Part shown: positions 24,542 to 33,575 of the stretch, piece after piece | How positions within the stretch are numbered: position 1 is the first letter of the stretch | Layout: every line of letters starts with the position of its first letter | DNA from: Poriferisodalis sp965208555 | GTDB lineage: Bacteria; Actinomycetota; Acidimicrobiia; Acidimicrobiales; Poriferisodalaceae | Length of the DNA stretch: 64,000 bases | Assembly (NCBI RefSeq): GCF_965208555.1 | Contig: NZ_OZ242342.1 | Location: 1,488,001 to 1,552,000 of the forward strand | Direction of reading: 5' to 3' | Program-made: the position numbers and the translations under genes | Notes under the pieces: model-generated | Seen by the model: the letters and a program-made list of their open reading frames with translations, nothing else | Told to the model about the DNA's origin: nothing | The model's database searches: none

Positions 24542-25513
24542 TTGACTGAGCCCGTCAGAAAACCCCTTCTGCGACGCCGACAGATCGCGGAGCCGCGCCA
24601 GTACGTGGTGTACGCCGCAGCGATCCTGATATTCGCCCTGTTCGCCGTGATATTGCGCGACGACGGATTCGTCACCACGTCGAACCTGCTGAACATCGCA
24701 CGCCAGGCAGCACCGATCGCGGTCATGGCGGTCGGCATGGCGTTCGCCTTGGGCGCAGCTGAGATCGACCTGTCCGTCGGATCAGTCGCAGCGCTCTCGT
24801 CGCTGGTCGTCGCCGACGCCGTCGGGACCTTCGGCTTCTTCGGCGGTGCCGCGACAGCGCTCGCTGTCGGCCTCGGAATCGGTGCTCTGAACGGCTTCAT
24901 CGCTGTCAAGGTCCGCATCCCGTCATTCCTGGTCACCCTGGGCATGCTCGGCATCGTCAGCGGCGTGGCCCGGAGCCTCAACAACCTGCAGTCGCTGCCG
25001 ATCCGCAACGATCTCTACCTCGACGTCTTCGGCGCCGGATCACTCGGGCCGATCTCGTCGCTGCTCATTTGGACCGTCGTCATCGGCGCGATCGGGCATC
25101 TGGCGTTGCACCAGCTGCGCTGGGGCCGACACGTGCTCGCCGTCGGCGCCGACCGTTCCGCCGCGTCGGCAGTCGGCATCAACACCGATCGGGTCCGCAT
25201 CACTGCGCTGATGGTCAGCGCAGCGGCAGCATCGTTCGCAGGGATGCTGCTGGCCGGGCGGCTCGCCATCGGCCGGCACGACCTCGGCGAGAATCTGCTT
25301 CTGACAGTGATCGCCGCCGTGGTCATCGGGGGCACGAACCTGTTCGGCGGCCGAGCGTCGGTGGTAGGCGCCATTGCAGGTTCGATCGTGATGGCAATGC
25401 TCAACAACGGGCTGATCCTCATGGGACTGCGCGTCGCAGACCAGCTCATCGCCCGCGGCGTGATCATCATCCTCGCGGTCGCGCTGAGCATGCGCGAACA
25501 GAAGGAGACCTGA
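24542..25513 (+). CDS. Sugar ABC transporter permease (RbsC-like, BPD_transp_2)
   Basis: 323 residues from TTG 24542. There are about eight to ten transmembrane helices. Signature stretches are AVGMAFALGAAEIDLSVGS and GTNLFGGRASVVGAIAGSI, both standard for ribose/xylose-type permeases. It forms the membrane channel with the ATPase at 26720. The YhfX-like gene sits between permease and ATPase, which is an unusual order. Confidence 0.92.
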   Translation: MTEPVRKPLLRRRQIAEPRQYVVYAAAILIFALFAVILRDDGFVTTSNLLNIARQAAPIAVMAVGMAFALGAAEIDLSVGSVAALSSLVVADAVGTFGFFGGAATALAVGLGIGALNGFIAVKVRIPSFLVTLGMLGIVSGVARSLNNLQSLPIRNDLYLDVFGAGSLGPISSLLIWTVVIGAIGHLALHQLRWGRHVLAVGADRSAASAVGINTDRVRITALMVSAAAASFAGMLLAGRLAIGRHDLGENLLLTVIAAVVIGGTNLFGGRASVVGAIAGSIVMAMLNNGLILMGLRVADQLIARGVIIILAVALSMREQKET

Positions 25514-25514
25514 G

Positions 25515-26723
25515 GTGTTTCTCGACGCGTTGCTGCGGCGTAACCCTAGGTTCGTCGAGACTGCGATTGCGCTGCACCAGTCTGGATCGATTCCGGCCAA
25601 CAGCTACGTGCTCGACCTCGACACGATCGAATCGAACACCGAAGGTCTCTGCAGAGTCGCCGACGACTTAGGCCTCACGGTGTACGCGATGACGAAGCAG
25701 ATCGGCCGCGCGGCGGCTGCGCTGGACGCGATCACAGCCGGCGGCGCCGACGGCTTCGTGGCCGTCGACATGGCTTGTGCCCGGCCAATCGTCCGAGCCG
25801 AACATTCCGTCGGGCACCTCGGACACTTGGTGCAGGTGCCGCAAAGCGAGTCCGCCGAAGCGGCCGCCCTAGAGCCCGACTTCTGGACGGTGTTCTCCCG
25901 CCGCAAGGCAGAGCGGGCGGCGGCGGCGGCGCACGCAAGCGGCCGCTCCCAGCCGCTGCTCGTGCGCGTGTTCGACGACGGAGACGAGTTCTATCCCGGA
26001 CACGAGGGCGGTATCGCGCTGAGCGAGCTGCGAGCGGCAATTGACCACATCGCCACGCTTGACGGTGCGATTTTCTCCGGACTCACGACGTTCCCTGCGC
26101 TGCTGTACGACGCAGCGTCCCGGTCAGCGCAGCTGACCCCGAACATGGGCACCCTGGCACGAGCTGCGGAGATCGCACGCAAGCATCGAGCCTGCCCTGA
26201 GCGGCTCCAGATCAACGCTCCCGGGACGACGTCAACACAGGTGCTGCCGATGCTGGCCGAAGCGGGAGCGACACAGGTCGAGCCGGGCCACGGACTCAGC
26301 GGCACGACACCGCTGCACGCCGTAGAAGACCTACCCGAGTTGCCAGCGGTGCTGTACCTCAGCGAGATCGCCCACATCCACCACGGCGTCCCACTGTGCT
26401 TTGGGGGCGGGCTCTACATCGACCCGGTGTTCGGCGATTACCAGGTGCGAGCCCTCGTCGCCGACGACTCCTCGGATATCGATACTCAGCCAGTTCCGGT
26501 CGAGATGCCCAGCCCCGCAGCGATCGACTACTACGCCCGCCTCACTCCCCCGGCGCAGCACACTTTCCAGGAAGGATCCACGGTCGTATTCGGCTTCCGG
26601 ATACAGGCATTCGTCACTCGCGCATTCATAGTCGGCGTCTCCGGCGTCGCCCGAGGCGAACCCCGCGTAGCCGGCATCTGGAACGGCTTCGGCGATCCGG
26701 TCACGCTCGGAGTGCAGACATGA
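25515..26723 (+). CDS. YhfX-like PLP-dependent fold-III enzyme (amino-acid racemase/aldolase-like)
   Basis: 402 residues beginning MFLDALLRRNPRFVETAIAL. The PLP lysine is in VYAMTKQIGR (residue about 60), followed by DGFVAVDMACAR, LLVRVFDDGDEFYPGHEGG, and the phosphate/active-site stretches INAPGTTSTQVLPML and EPGHGLSGTTPLH. These match the YhfX family from the E. coli yhf operon and, more distantly, alanine racemase and D-threonine aldolase N-domains. Its reaction is not established. Inside a transporter/NagB operon it implies that the imported compound carries an amino-acid part. One base separates it from the permease; ATGA overlap with the ATPase gene. Confidence 0.8.
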   Translation: MFLDALLRRNPRFVETAIALHQSGSIPANSYVLDLDTIESNTEGLCRVADDLGLTVYAMTKQIGRAAAALDAITAGGADGFVAVDMACARPIVRAEHSVGHLGHLVQVPQSESAEAAALEPDFWTVFSRRKAERAAAAAHASGRSQPLLVRVFDDGDEFYPGHEGGIALSELRAAIDHIATLDGAIFSGLTTFPALLYDAASRSAQLTPNMGTLARAAEIARKHRACPERLQINAPGTTSTQVLPMLAEAGATQVEPGHGLSGTTPLHAVEDLPELPAVLYLSEIAHIHHGVPLCFGGGLYIDPVFGDYQVRALVADDSSDIDTQPVPVEMPSPAAIDYYARLTPPAQHTFQEGSTVVFGFRIQAFVTRAFIVGVSGVARGEPRVAGIWNGFGDPVTLGVQT

Positions 26724-27493
26724 GCGCCGCAACACCCGCTCTTGAAGCCGAGGGTCTGAGCAAGTCCTTCCGGGCGGTGCAAGCCCTCGATCAGGTAACC
26801 ATCACGCTCCGCTATGGAGAGGTGACAGCGCTGCTGGGCGACAACGGGGCGGGCAAGTCGACGTTCGTGAAATGCGTCGCCGGCGTCTACACCCCCGACA
26901 GCGGCGTGCTGCGAATCGACGGCACCGAGACCACTGTTTCCTCGCCCGACGCAGCCCGCGATCTCGGCATCGAAACCGTTCACCAGACGCTTGCAGTCAT
27001 CGACACTCTCGATGTAGCCGAGAACCTGTTTCTCAACCGTGAACACACACGCGGCGGGCCGATCGGCGCCTGGCTCGGTGTGCTCGACAAGAAACGCATG
27101 CGCGCTGAGACCGGGCAAATCCTCGACAAGCTGGGCATCCGCATACCGTCGCTGCGTCACGCCATGGGCACTCTGTCAGGCGGACAGCGACAAGCAGTCG
27201 CCATCGGACGGGCGACGGCATGGGGTCGGCAGATCGTCATGCTCGACGAGCCCGCCGCCGCGCTCGGCGTTGAGCAAGCAGCACGAGTCCTCGAGCTGAT
27301 CCGCAACCTGCGCGACGGCGGAGCCGCAGTGCTGCTCATCACCCACAACATGGACCGAGTCACCGATGTCTGCAACCGAGCCATCGTCCTACGCCAAGGC
27401 CGCAAGACCGCCGAAGTGAATGTCAGCGATGTCACCAAAGACGACCTCGTCGCCTACATCACCGGCGCCAAGACCCAGCAGGATGGACCGTGA
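26720..27493 (+). CDS. Sugar ABC transporter ATPase (single nucleotide-binding domain)
   Basis: 257 residues from ATG 26720. Walker A GDNGAGKST, Q-loop ETVHQTLAVID, signature LSGGQRQAVAIGRA, Walker B IVMLDEPAAALG and switch His in LLITHNMDRV are all intact. It is a half-length form (like FrcA or XylG halves) rather than the duplicated RbsA. It energises the RbsC-like permease. Confidence 0.93.
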   Translation: MSAATPALEAEGLSKSFRAVQALDQVTITLRYGEVTALLGDNGAGKSTFVKCVAGVYTPDSGVLRIDGTETTVSSPDAARDLGIETVHQTLAVIDTLDVAENLFLNREHTRGGPIGAWLGVLDKKRMRAETGQILDKLGIRIPSLRHAMGTLSGGQRQAVAIGRATAWGRQIVMLDEPAAALGVEQAARVLELIRNLRDGGAAVLLITHNMDRVTDVCNRAIVLRQGRKTAEVNVSDVTKDDLVAYITGAKTQQDGP

Positions 27494-28326
27494 GCAGCTC
27501 AGCCTCCGCCGGACTTCAGGCCACGTCGCGTGCTCACGATCATCGAAGCGCCGAAGCGAGACTCCAGTTGGGCATCGACGTCGGCGGCACAAGCATCAAA
27601 GGCGCCATCATCGACCTCGGCACGGGACAGCTCGCGGGAGCTATCCACACTCGCCAGACACCCGACGCCGCAGCCCCACTGCAAGTAGCTGCGCTCGTTG
27701 AACAGATCGCCGCAGCCGAACAATGGACAGGCAGAGTCGGTGTCGCTCTGCCCGGCGTCATCGCCGGATCACGCCTGCGACACGCGCCAAACCTGTCCGG
27801 TTCCTGGGAACACGACGGCGCGCTCGACTGCCTCCGCACGCTCAAAAGCACTCCGACAGTTCTCATCAACGACGCCGACGCAGCAGGACTCGCCGAATTG
27901 ACCTACGGCGGTTCACGCAACAACAGTGACGGACTCACGATCGTGCTGACATTCGGTACCGGCATCGGAAGCGCCCTGCTCCACAACGGCGCACTCATCA
28001 GCGACACCGAACTCGGCGGGATCGAGCACGATGCCGGCCGATTCGAAGACATTGCATCCGGACGCGCCATCTCCGACCACAACCTGACACCAGACCAATG
28101 GGCCGCGCGGGCTCAACCCTTCTTCGACCGGCTCGAAGCACTCCTCAACCCAAGTCGATGGGTGCTCGGCGGCGGCCTTACCGAGAACTTCCACCAATAC
28201 GCATTCCGACTCGCCCTGTCCAAGCCAGTGAGTCCCGCACATCTCGGAATCCACGCCGGCATCGTCGGCGCCGCGGCCGCAGTCGGATGCTTCCCGTCCC
28301 ATGTCGGCATACCAGGCGAGCAGTGA
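27490..28326 (+). CDS. ROK-family sugar kinase resembling polyphosphate glucokinase
   Basis: 278 residues with GTGA overlap. The phosphate loop LGIDVGGTSIKGAIIDLGTG, VALPGVIAGS, INDADAAGLAEL and LTFGTGIGSALLHNGALI are ROK/PPGK-type; the zinc motif is absent, as in actinobacterial PPGK. Known PPGKs phosphorylate glucose with ATP or polyphosphate. In this operon the likely substrate is an amino sugar, giving the 6-phosphate used by NagB (inference). Confidence 0.85.
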   Translation: MSSSASAGLQATSRAHDHRSAEARLQLGIDVGGTSIKGAIIDLGTGQLAGAIHTRQTPDAAAPLQVAALVEQIAAAEQWTGRVGVALPGVIAGSRLRHAPNLSGSWEHDGALDCLRTLKSTPTVLINDADAAGLAELTYGGSRNNSDGLTIVLTFGTGIGSALLHNGALISDTELGGIEHDAGRFEDIASGRAISDHNLTPDQWAARAQPFFDRLEALLNPSRWVLGGGLTENFHQYAFRLALSKPVSPAHLGIHAGIVGAAAAVGCFPSHVGIPGEQ

Positions 28327-29105
28327 GAATCATCGTTGCGCCGGACCGGGACGCACTAGCTCATCACGTCGCAGATTGCGTTCAGCGACTCGTCTGCCAA
28401 TCGAAGCCGGCGTCGCTGGGAATCGCCACCGGCGCAACGATGGAAGGGCCGCTCTCCGAACTGGTGCATCGGCACCAAGCCGGAGCGCTGAGCCTCGCCG
28501 ACACCGACGTCTATCTGCTCGACGAATACCTCGGACTCAACCCCGGCGACCCACACACATTCGCCAATACGGTCCGCCGGCGCCTCGTCCAAGCAACTGA
28601 CCTCTCACCGGACTCGGTGCACGCACCGAACCCGCACAACCCAGACCTCGATGCCGAGTGCGCCGACTACGAAAAGCGGGTGCGCGGCGCCCGCATCGAG
28701 CTGCAGCTGCTGGGCATCGGCACCAACGGACACATCGCCTTTAACGAACCAGGCTCTTCATTTTCCAGCACCACACGCGTGGTCCAGCTCAGCAAGCAGA
28801 CCCGCGATGACAACGCCGGCGCCTTCACGCACGGCATCCGTGTGCCCGCCTCTGCGATCACACAGGGCATCGCGACGATTCTGACTGCGGCGGAATTGCT
28901 GCTCGTCGCCTGCGGACAGTCAAAGGCTCGCTCGGTGGCCCGGGCACTTGAGGGGCCGGTGACCAGATCACTGCCTGCCTCAGCACTGCGGCTGCACCAC
29001 AACGCCACCGTCGTCCTCGACCCTCAAGCCGCCGCACTCCTGACGCCTGACCATCGACAGCCTCAGCAAGCAATCCACGAAACAGGAAAGGACACCCACG
29101 AATGA
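28323..29105 (+). CDS. nagB: Glucosamine-6-phosphate deaminase
   Basis: 260 residues from GTG 28323, overlapping the kinase stop. Motifs of NagB: SLGIATGATMEGPLSEL, VYLLDEYLGLNPGDPHTF and LQLLGIGTNGHIAFNEPGSS, with the catalytic Asp/Glu/His region intact. It converts glucosamine-6-phosphate to fructose-6-phosphate and ammonia, sending the sugar to glycolysis. This assignment anchors the operon as amino-sugar catabolic. Confidence 0.92.
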   Translation: MRIIVAPDRDALAHHVADCVQRLVCQSKPASLGIATGATMEGPLSELVHRHQAGALSLADTDVYLLDEYLGLNPGDPHTFANTVRRRLVQATDLSPDSVHAPNPHNPDLDAECADYEKRVRGARIELQLLGIGTNGHIAFNEPGSSFSSTTRVVQLSKQTRDDNAGAFTHGIRVPASAITQGIATILTAAELLLVACGQSKARSVARALEGPVTRSLPASALRLHHNATVVLDPQAAALLTPDHRQPQQAIHETGKDTHE

Positions 29106-30178
29106 ACAGACACCCTGGACGAAGCTCATCCGGCGGCACGCGCCGACGTGCGATCACTCTCGCGGTCGTCAGCGTCGCAGTCGCAGCGTTCATGATCAGC
29201 CACCCGGCTCAGGCGACCGGTGCCGCCGGTTCCGAAGACGCAGAGCCGTCGAAGTCCTACGAGGACTTCATCGACGCCGTCTGGATTTACGAATCCGACA
29301 TCGACCCGTCGCAGCAGTCGTACTACAACGAAAACTGGAAACTGCCGGTTGTGCCGCCGTATCCCGAGGTCAGCTATCCCGGCCGCGTCATCCGGGATCT
29401 TGCCGGCGATCCCGTCTACTCCAACTCGCTGACCGTCGAGCAGTTCTTCGAGGTCATCGGGATCGCAGACCTGTACAGCCCCGATGATCCGAATCCCGAC
29501 TGGAAGCTAATCCAGTCGAACGTCATCAACTACCTCGGGTTCGTCGGATTCCAGTTCCAGGAATCGGACCTCGTCGACCTCGGCTACTACAAGTTCGACA
29601 CCGTGACCTTCATGCAGAACACCTACCCGGCGCACTACATCGACGTGCCCAACCACTACTGGGCCAACGGCGTCCGAGCATTCCTTGCAGAGCCTCCGCT
29701 CGCCAGCGTCCCGACGTGGGCGCGCGATGTCGTCATGTTCAGCGACGAGAACTTCACCGGCAAGAACGGCATCGCCAGCTACAAGGACTTCACGACGCCT
29801 GACAAGCACATTCTGGTCATCAAGGACCACTTCGAGAACAAGTACCACGGGATCGTGACGGGCCTGGCCGACCGAGGCAAGACGCTGCAGGAATACCTCG
29901 GCACCTACGTGTACTGGGACCAACTCGACCCCAGCGTCAGCCCGCCCCCAGGCGGACGCGCAAACAAAGTCGAGATCACGATGTCCGGACTGCTTGCAGG
30001 AGCCCACCTTCGCGGCGCCGCGGGCATCGTCTCGCTGCTCGTGGACCACAAGAACCCGTCAGACGAGAACGGCACCTACATCCTCCAGTACGTGCAGGAC
30101 TATGCCGGCTACGACACGCCGTACGGCAACGATCCGATTGTGAGCGAATCCGACATTCGCGCGATCATCGGAGATTGA
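29102..30178 (+). CDS. Secreted protein of unknown activity, possibly acting on cell-wall glycans
   Basis: 358 residues, ATGA-coupled to nagB. An N-terminal signal peptide (about residues 15-40) is followed by an extracellular region with ESDLVDLGYYKFD, ENFTGKNGIASYKDF and SGLLAGAHLRGAAGIVSLL plus NPSDENGTYILQY. This succession resembles phage tail and muralytic proteins carrying the GLLAAAHL.G..GV and DANGT motifs, in which it is thought to form a lysozyme-like fold. If so, it could release amino-sugar fragments for the operon. The resemblance is from memory of motifs, so the function is an inference. Confidence 0.65.
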   Translation: MNRHPGRSSSGGTRRRAITLAVVSVAVAAFMISHPAQATGAAGSEDAEPSKSYEDFIDAVWIYESDIDPSQQSYYNENWKLPVVPPYPEVSYPGRVIRDLAGDPVYSNSLTVEQFFEVIGIADLYSPDDPNPDWKLIQSNVINYLGFVGFQFQESDLVDLGYYKFDTVTFMQNTYPAHYIDVPNHYWANGVRAFLAEPPLASVPTWARDVVMFSDENFTGKNGIASYKDFTTPDKHILVIKDHFENKYHGIVTGLADRGKTLQEYLGTYVYWDQLDPSVSPPPGGRANKVEITMSGLLAGAHLRGAAGIVSLLVDHKNPSDENGTYILQYVQDYAGYDTPYGNDPIVSESDIRAIIGD

Positions 30179-30243
30179 TCGTGCGCACTGGCGCCCAGCC
30201 GGAATTGCCGCGGCGCGCCAGCGAAGAGCGTCCGCGAACGAAC

Positions 30244-30654
30244 ATGAGCGCCGAGGCGCTGTCGAACAGACCGTACTCGCGCAGTAGGAACGCTCCGGGC
30301 TGTGGGCGAGAGCTGGCTGCCACGACTGTCAAGAGTCGTCCCCTCGTCGGAATCTCATCGCTGCTCCTGCTGTCGGGCACCGGATGCGGATTATTCGACG
30401 AGCAGGCAAGCCCGGAATCCCGAGGCAGAAGAACCGCAATCGAGGTTGTAGCTGATATTGCGTGCATGCTGCTCGAAGAGTGGTGGTCATTCTGGCTCAG
30501 CTCGGGGTTTGTTGCCTGGATCGCGTGTGTCCTGGTGCATCGAATCCGAGTGCGATTCGAAATGAAGGTCAGGAGCCCTTGGGCATTTGTCGCCTACCTG
30601 ATATCGGCACTGGTCGCGATAGTTGTCATGCTGACGCTCAGGTCGCTCTGCTGA
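30244..30654 (+). CDS. Possible small membrane protein
   Basis: The frame is open from 30175; ATG 30244 is the best start, though without a clear ribosome site. The C-terminal half has two convincing hydrophobic helices (WLSSGFVAWIACVLVHRI and FVAYLISALVAIVVMLTL). The N-terminal half is Arg/Ser-rich and less convincing. No family recognised. Confidence 0.4.
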   Translation: MSAEALSNRPYSRSRNAPGCGRELAATTVKSRPLVGISSLLLLSGTGCGLFDEQASPESRGRRTAIEVVADIACMLLEEWWSFWLSSGFVAWIACVLVHRIRVRFEMKVRSPWAFVAYLISALVAIVVMLTLRSLC

Positions 30655-30744
30655 GGTCAACCATCATTGCACATGCTCACATTCCACCGGTAGTTCTCGG
30701 CGCGCGGGCTGCTGACCTGAGCCTCCATAGTCGTGATCATCAGG

Positions 30745-30996
30745 TCAAGACTGCTGCTCAGCCGCAGTGTCAGCCTTGAGAGCCTGCACCATACAGACAC
30801 GCCAAGTCACAGACATAATTGCTGCACCCAGAAAGGACAGAACTACGGCGATCACCAGCCAATTGTGCCTTTGCACAAGGATTGCGAATGACACGAAACT
30901 CAGATGAAAAATGAAACTCCACATCACGCTGCGTTCCGCAGCCTCGCTCCAAAGAGTCGCCGGATCGGTGGGTCTCGCTTTCCATCTCATGGACAT
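30745..30996 (-). CDS. Small two-helix membrane protein
   Basis: About 83 residues from ATG 30996 (longer in-frame start at 31020). Basic N-terminus MSMRWKARP, then two transmembrane helices (WSFIFHLSFVSFAILV and WLVIAVVLSFLGAAIMS) and a short tail. Function unknown. It converges with the previous small membrane gene. Confidence 0.5.
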   Translation of the reverse strand: MSMRWKARPTDPATLWSEAAERSVMWSFIFHLSFVSFAILVQRHNWLVIAVVLSFLGAAIMSVTWRVCMVQALKADTAAEQQS

Positions 30997-31191
30997 GACA
31001 ATAGATACACGTTGTCCCACACGGAACCTAAAGAGACATCCGCTGCACTACAGGCAGGCAGCTGGTCCTCGTCGCCATCCGTGGTCACCCAAAGATTGCG
31101 GCCTCCTCAATGGCGTCGTCGAGCATGAGGCGATATGTTCGCCAGCGCGCCTATACCCGCTTCCCAATGGTCCACACGGAGGTTATTGGAC

Positions 31192-32910
31192 ATGGATAGT
31201 CATACCGGCAATCTGACCGACGAGTATCTGACATATCACTTGGAGAACTACCTTGATCAACTCTCGCGCCCTAGCAAGAGCACTCGGCAGGCATACCGAG
31301 GAAAGCTGCGCGAGTGGTTTCGGTACGCGCTCGACGCCGGAGTCGATCCTGCGTCGCCGGACGATCAGAGCATCGAGAACTTCCGCGAAGTCCTAGTTCA
31401 GAGAGTTCAACCTGGCACAGCGCGCTCGTACATCAGTTATGTGCGTCGATGGCGAAAATACTGCGTCGCAATGGATCTGACGGCGGAATTCTCAGAAGAT
31501 CCGTCGGCGGCATCTTTCGAGCCGCGTGCCTGGGTGGTGCGCGCGGGCCGCAACGGAGAGCAGGTGCAGCCCAATCTCGACAACGGCGCCGTGACCATCG
31601 AGTGGATTGGTTGGGATGCCATCAGGAAGGTTTACTCGTTTTCCACACGGGATTCATTTGGCGAATTCATCAAGCAGAACTTCAGCGACGAGCCCGCAGC
31701 GGCGCAGCGCAGCGCACGAGATCAGATATGGGACTTCTATCACCAGATCAGAGTGGGCGATGTGGTCGTCATGCCATTGACAAAGCACGGCGGAACACGT
31801 GACTGGATCGCGATCGGACGCGTCATCGGTGCCGCCCATCGAGACGAGTCATATCCTCCCGGAGCCCAGCACCGCCGAGCAGTCGAATGGCTGACTCACT
31901 CGGCCGCCAAGACACACGTGCAGGCCGAACTCCGCAAGTCAATCGACCGCCCGGGCACAGTGCGCCACGTGACGCCGCCGGGCTCCCCGGCGCGCCTGAT
32001 TCACCTCGTCGAGCATGGCTTGGATCCCGGACCAGGCGAAGAAGCCCAAGAGGTCCCCGACGACCGCCGAGCCTCGGGACCTGCGCGCAGATCGACCTGG
32101 GTACTGACCTGGAACCGATCCGATTGGGACATGGACGAAGAGCACTACCAACACAACGTGTCTGCAACCGCACGCGGCGAACCGGTGCTCGCCAGATGGT
32201 CGACCGGCACACGCAAATCAGGCATCCGCAGAGGCGACAACGTCGTTCTGTTCGTACACGGTCCCGATGGCGGAATCATCGCGACGGGTCAGACAACATC
32301 GGACTCGGACGGATCAACTGCGTGGATCGACGTCGCCTGGAGCGACTGGACCACACCCGAGGACGGTCTGCCCATCGAGGCCCTCCGCGAAATCGCCCCG
32401 AATTTCTTCCGCCGGTCGATACGGGCCTCAGGCTGGAAGCTCAGCGCCGACGATGCAGCCGCCGTGATGCAGGCGTGGACAGCCCTCCAGGATGACAGCC
32501 TGCAAGCACCTCTCATCGAAATCGAAGCCGGGCTCGAGGCCGACGTCGGAGCAGACGAGGGCGCCAGCTACCAGTCTGTCGTCACCAAGTTCAAGCGCAG
32601 CCGTTGGCTGCGGCAGCGAAGCATCCAAATCAACGGCAAGCGATGCAAGGTCTGCAACATGAGCTTCGCGGATCGGTACGGGGAGTTCGCACGGGACTAC
32701 ATCCACGTCCACCACCTGACGCCGATCTCCGCAGGGAAAGGCAAGAGCCGCAAGGTCAACGCTCGCAAAGACCTGATACCCGTCTGCGCGAACTGCCACT
32801 TCATGCTGCACTACGGCAAGAAGACTCCCAGAACCGAAGAAGAACTAAGGCAACTCATATGCGAAGCCCCCGAAGCCAATCGGACCGAAGAAACTGACAC
32901 CCGCCATTGA
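31192..32910 (+). CDS. Four-domain restriction-like protein: integrase SAM-like, two PUA/EVE-like modules, HNH nuclease
   Basis: 572 residues from ATG 31192, with GGAGG 8 bases upstream. Residues about 8-100 look like the core-binding (SAM-like) domain of tyrosine recombinases: YLDQLSRPSKSTRQAYRGKL, SYISYVRRWRKYC. Residues 110-240 are a PUA-like module (WVVRAGRNGEQ, QIRVGDVVVMPL, WIAIGRVIG) shared with the Mrr-like protein at 39840. Residues 285-420 resemble an EVE domain (STWVLTWNRSDW, GIRRGDNVVLFV). Residues 480-550 form an HNH nuclease: RCKVCNMSF, YIHVHHLTPIS, LIPVCANCHFMLH. EVE-HNH proteins cut DNA bearing modified cytosine; the N-terminal module is unusual. No recombinase catalytic domain is present. 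Confidence 0.85.
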   Translation: MDSHTGNLTDEYLTYHLENYLDQLSRPSKSTRQAYRGKLREWFRYALDAGVDPASPDDQSIENFREVLVQRVQPGTARSYISYVRRWRKYCVAMDLTAEFSEDPSAASFEPRAWVVRAGRNGEQVQPNLDNGAVTIEWIGWDAIRKVYSFSTRDSFGEFIKQNFSDEPAAAQRSARDQIWDFYHQIRVGDVVVMPLTKHGGTRDWIAIGRVIGAAHRDESYPPGAQHRRAVEWLTHSAAKTHVQAELRKSIDRPGTVRHVTPPGSPARLIHLVEHGLDPGPGEEAQEVPDDRRASGPARRSTWVLTWNRSDWDMDEEHYQHNVSATARGEPVLARWSTGTRKSGIRRGDNVVLFVHGPDGGIIATGQTTSDSDGSTAWIDVAWSDWTTPEDGLPIEALREIAPNFFRRSIRASGWKLSADDAAAVMQAWTALQDDSLQAPLIEIEAGLEADVGADEGASYQSVVTKFKRSRWLRQRSIQINGKRCKVCNMSFADRYGEFARDYIHVHHLTPISAGKGKSRKVNARKDLIPVCANCHFMLHYGKKTPRTEEELRQLICEAPEANRTEETDTRH

Positions 32911-33069
32911 CAACGCCCTCGTCCGCTGCCCAAGACGCACAGGACTCGCAGCCGGCTGGTAGCTGACTCGCAACGCGGACGCGTGTCGTGGAAATTGCAT
33001 CGCGACAGAGCGGCAGGGCTTGTGGGACGGCACGCGTTTCGTGTGTCGGGGTCAGCAGCACGGGCTGCG

Positions 33070-33489
33070 TCATTCGGCCGAGTTTGGCGAAGCGCTGTCC
33101 GAGAGCAGGTCCGCTGCTTGGTGCGCAATCAGCGCCGAGAGGTTCTCCAGATCGGCTTCGCGTTCGCGTTCCGTCAGATCGAGATCGATGACGACTTCGT
33201 GACGTCGCTGCACAAGCCGTCGCAGCTCGCCAATGTTGTCAGGGTCAAGTTCGCCTTCGGGCACGACGGCTGTGGGCGTCTCGCGATATCCGACACCGAC
33301 CAAGCGCGTCGCACAGAGTGCGATCATCGTCTCGACGGGTTGCACGTCGGCTTCGTCAGGTCTCCCGTTCTCCCACAACGACCGCCATTGCGCCACCAAC
33401 ACGCGCAGTATCTCCAGTTCCTCAGCATCGAGCGGCGGCGGCGATGCCAGCCGCGGTGGCTCGGCAGCGCGACGTCTGCGTCCGAACAT
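33070..33489 (-). CDS. Hypothetical protein, 139 residues
   Basis: ATG 33489 is preceded by AAGGGA. The product is helical and acidic in the middle (PLDAEELEILRVLVAQWRSL, LDLTEREREADLENLSALIA), without signal peptide or transmembrane helix. It is last in a minus-strand series behind DUF4389. Function unknown. Confidence 0.65.
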   Translation of the reverse strand: MFGRRRRAAEPPRLASPPPLDAEELEILRVLVAQWRSLWENGRPDEADVQPVETMIALCATRLVGVGYRETPTAVVPEGELDPDNIGELRRLVQRRHEVVIDLDLTEREREADLENLSALIAHQAADLLSDSASPNSAE

Positions 33490-33575
33490 CGGTGGGTCCC
33501 TTCGTTCAGAGGAGTCGGGTTTTTCGCATCAGCGCGGCACAGCAAGTCGCGCTGTCAGGTGCCGAGTCGCCAGCG

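Noticed and set aside
31192..31480. Phage-type tyrosine integrase
   Set aside because: Only the core-binding-like part is present; no catalytic Arg-His-Arg-Tyr domain follows, and HNH is downstream instead.
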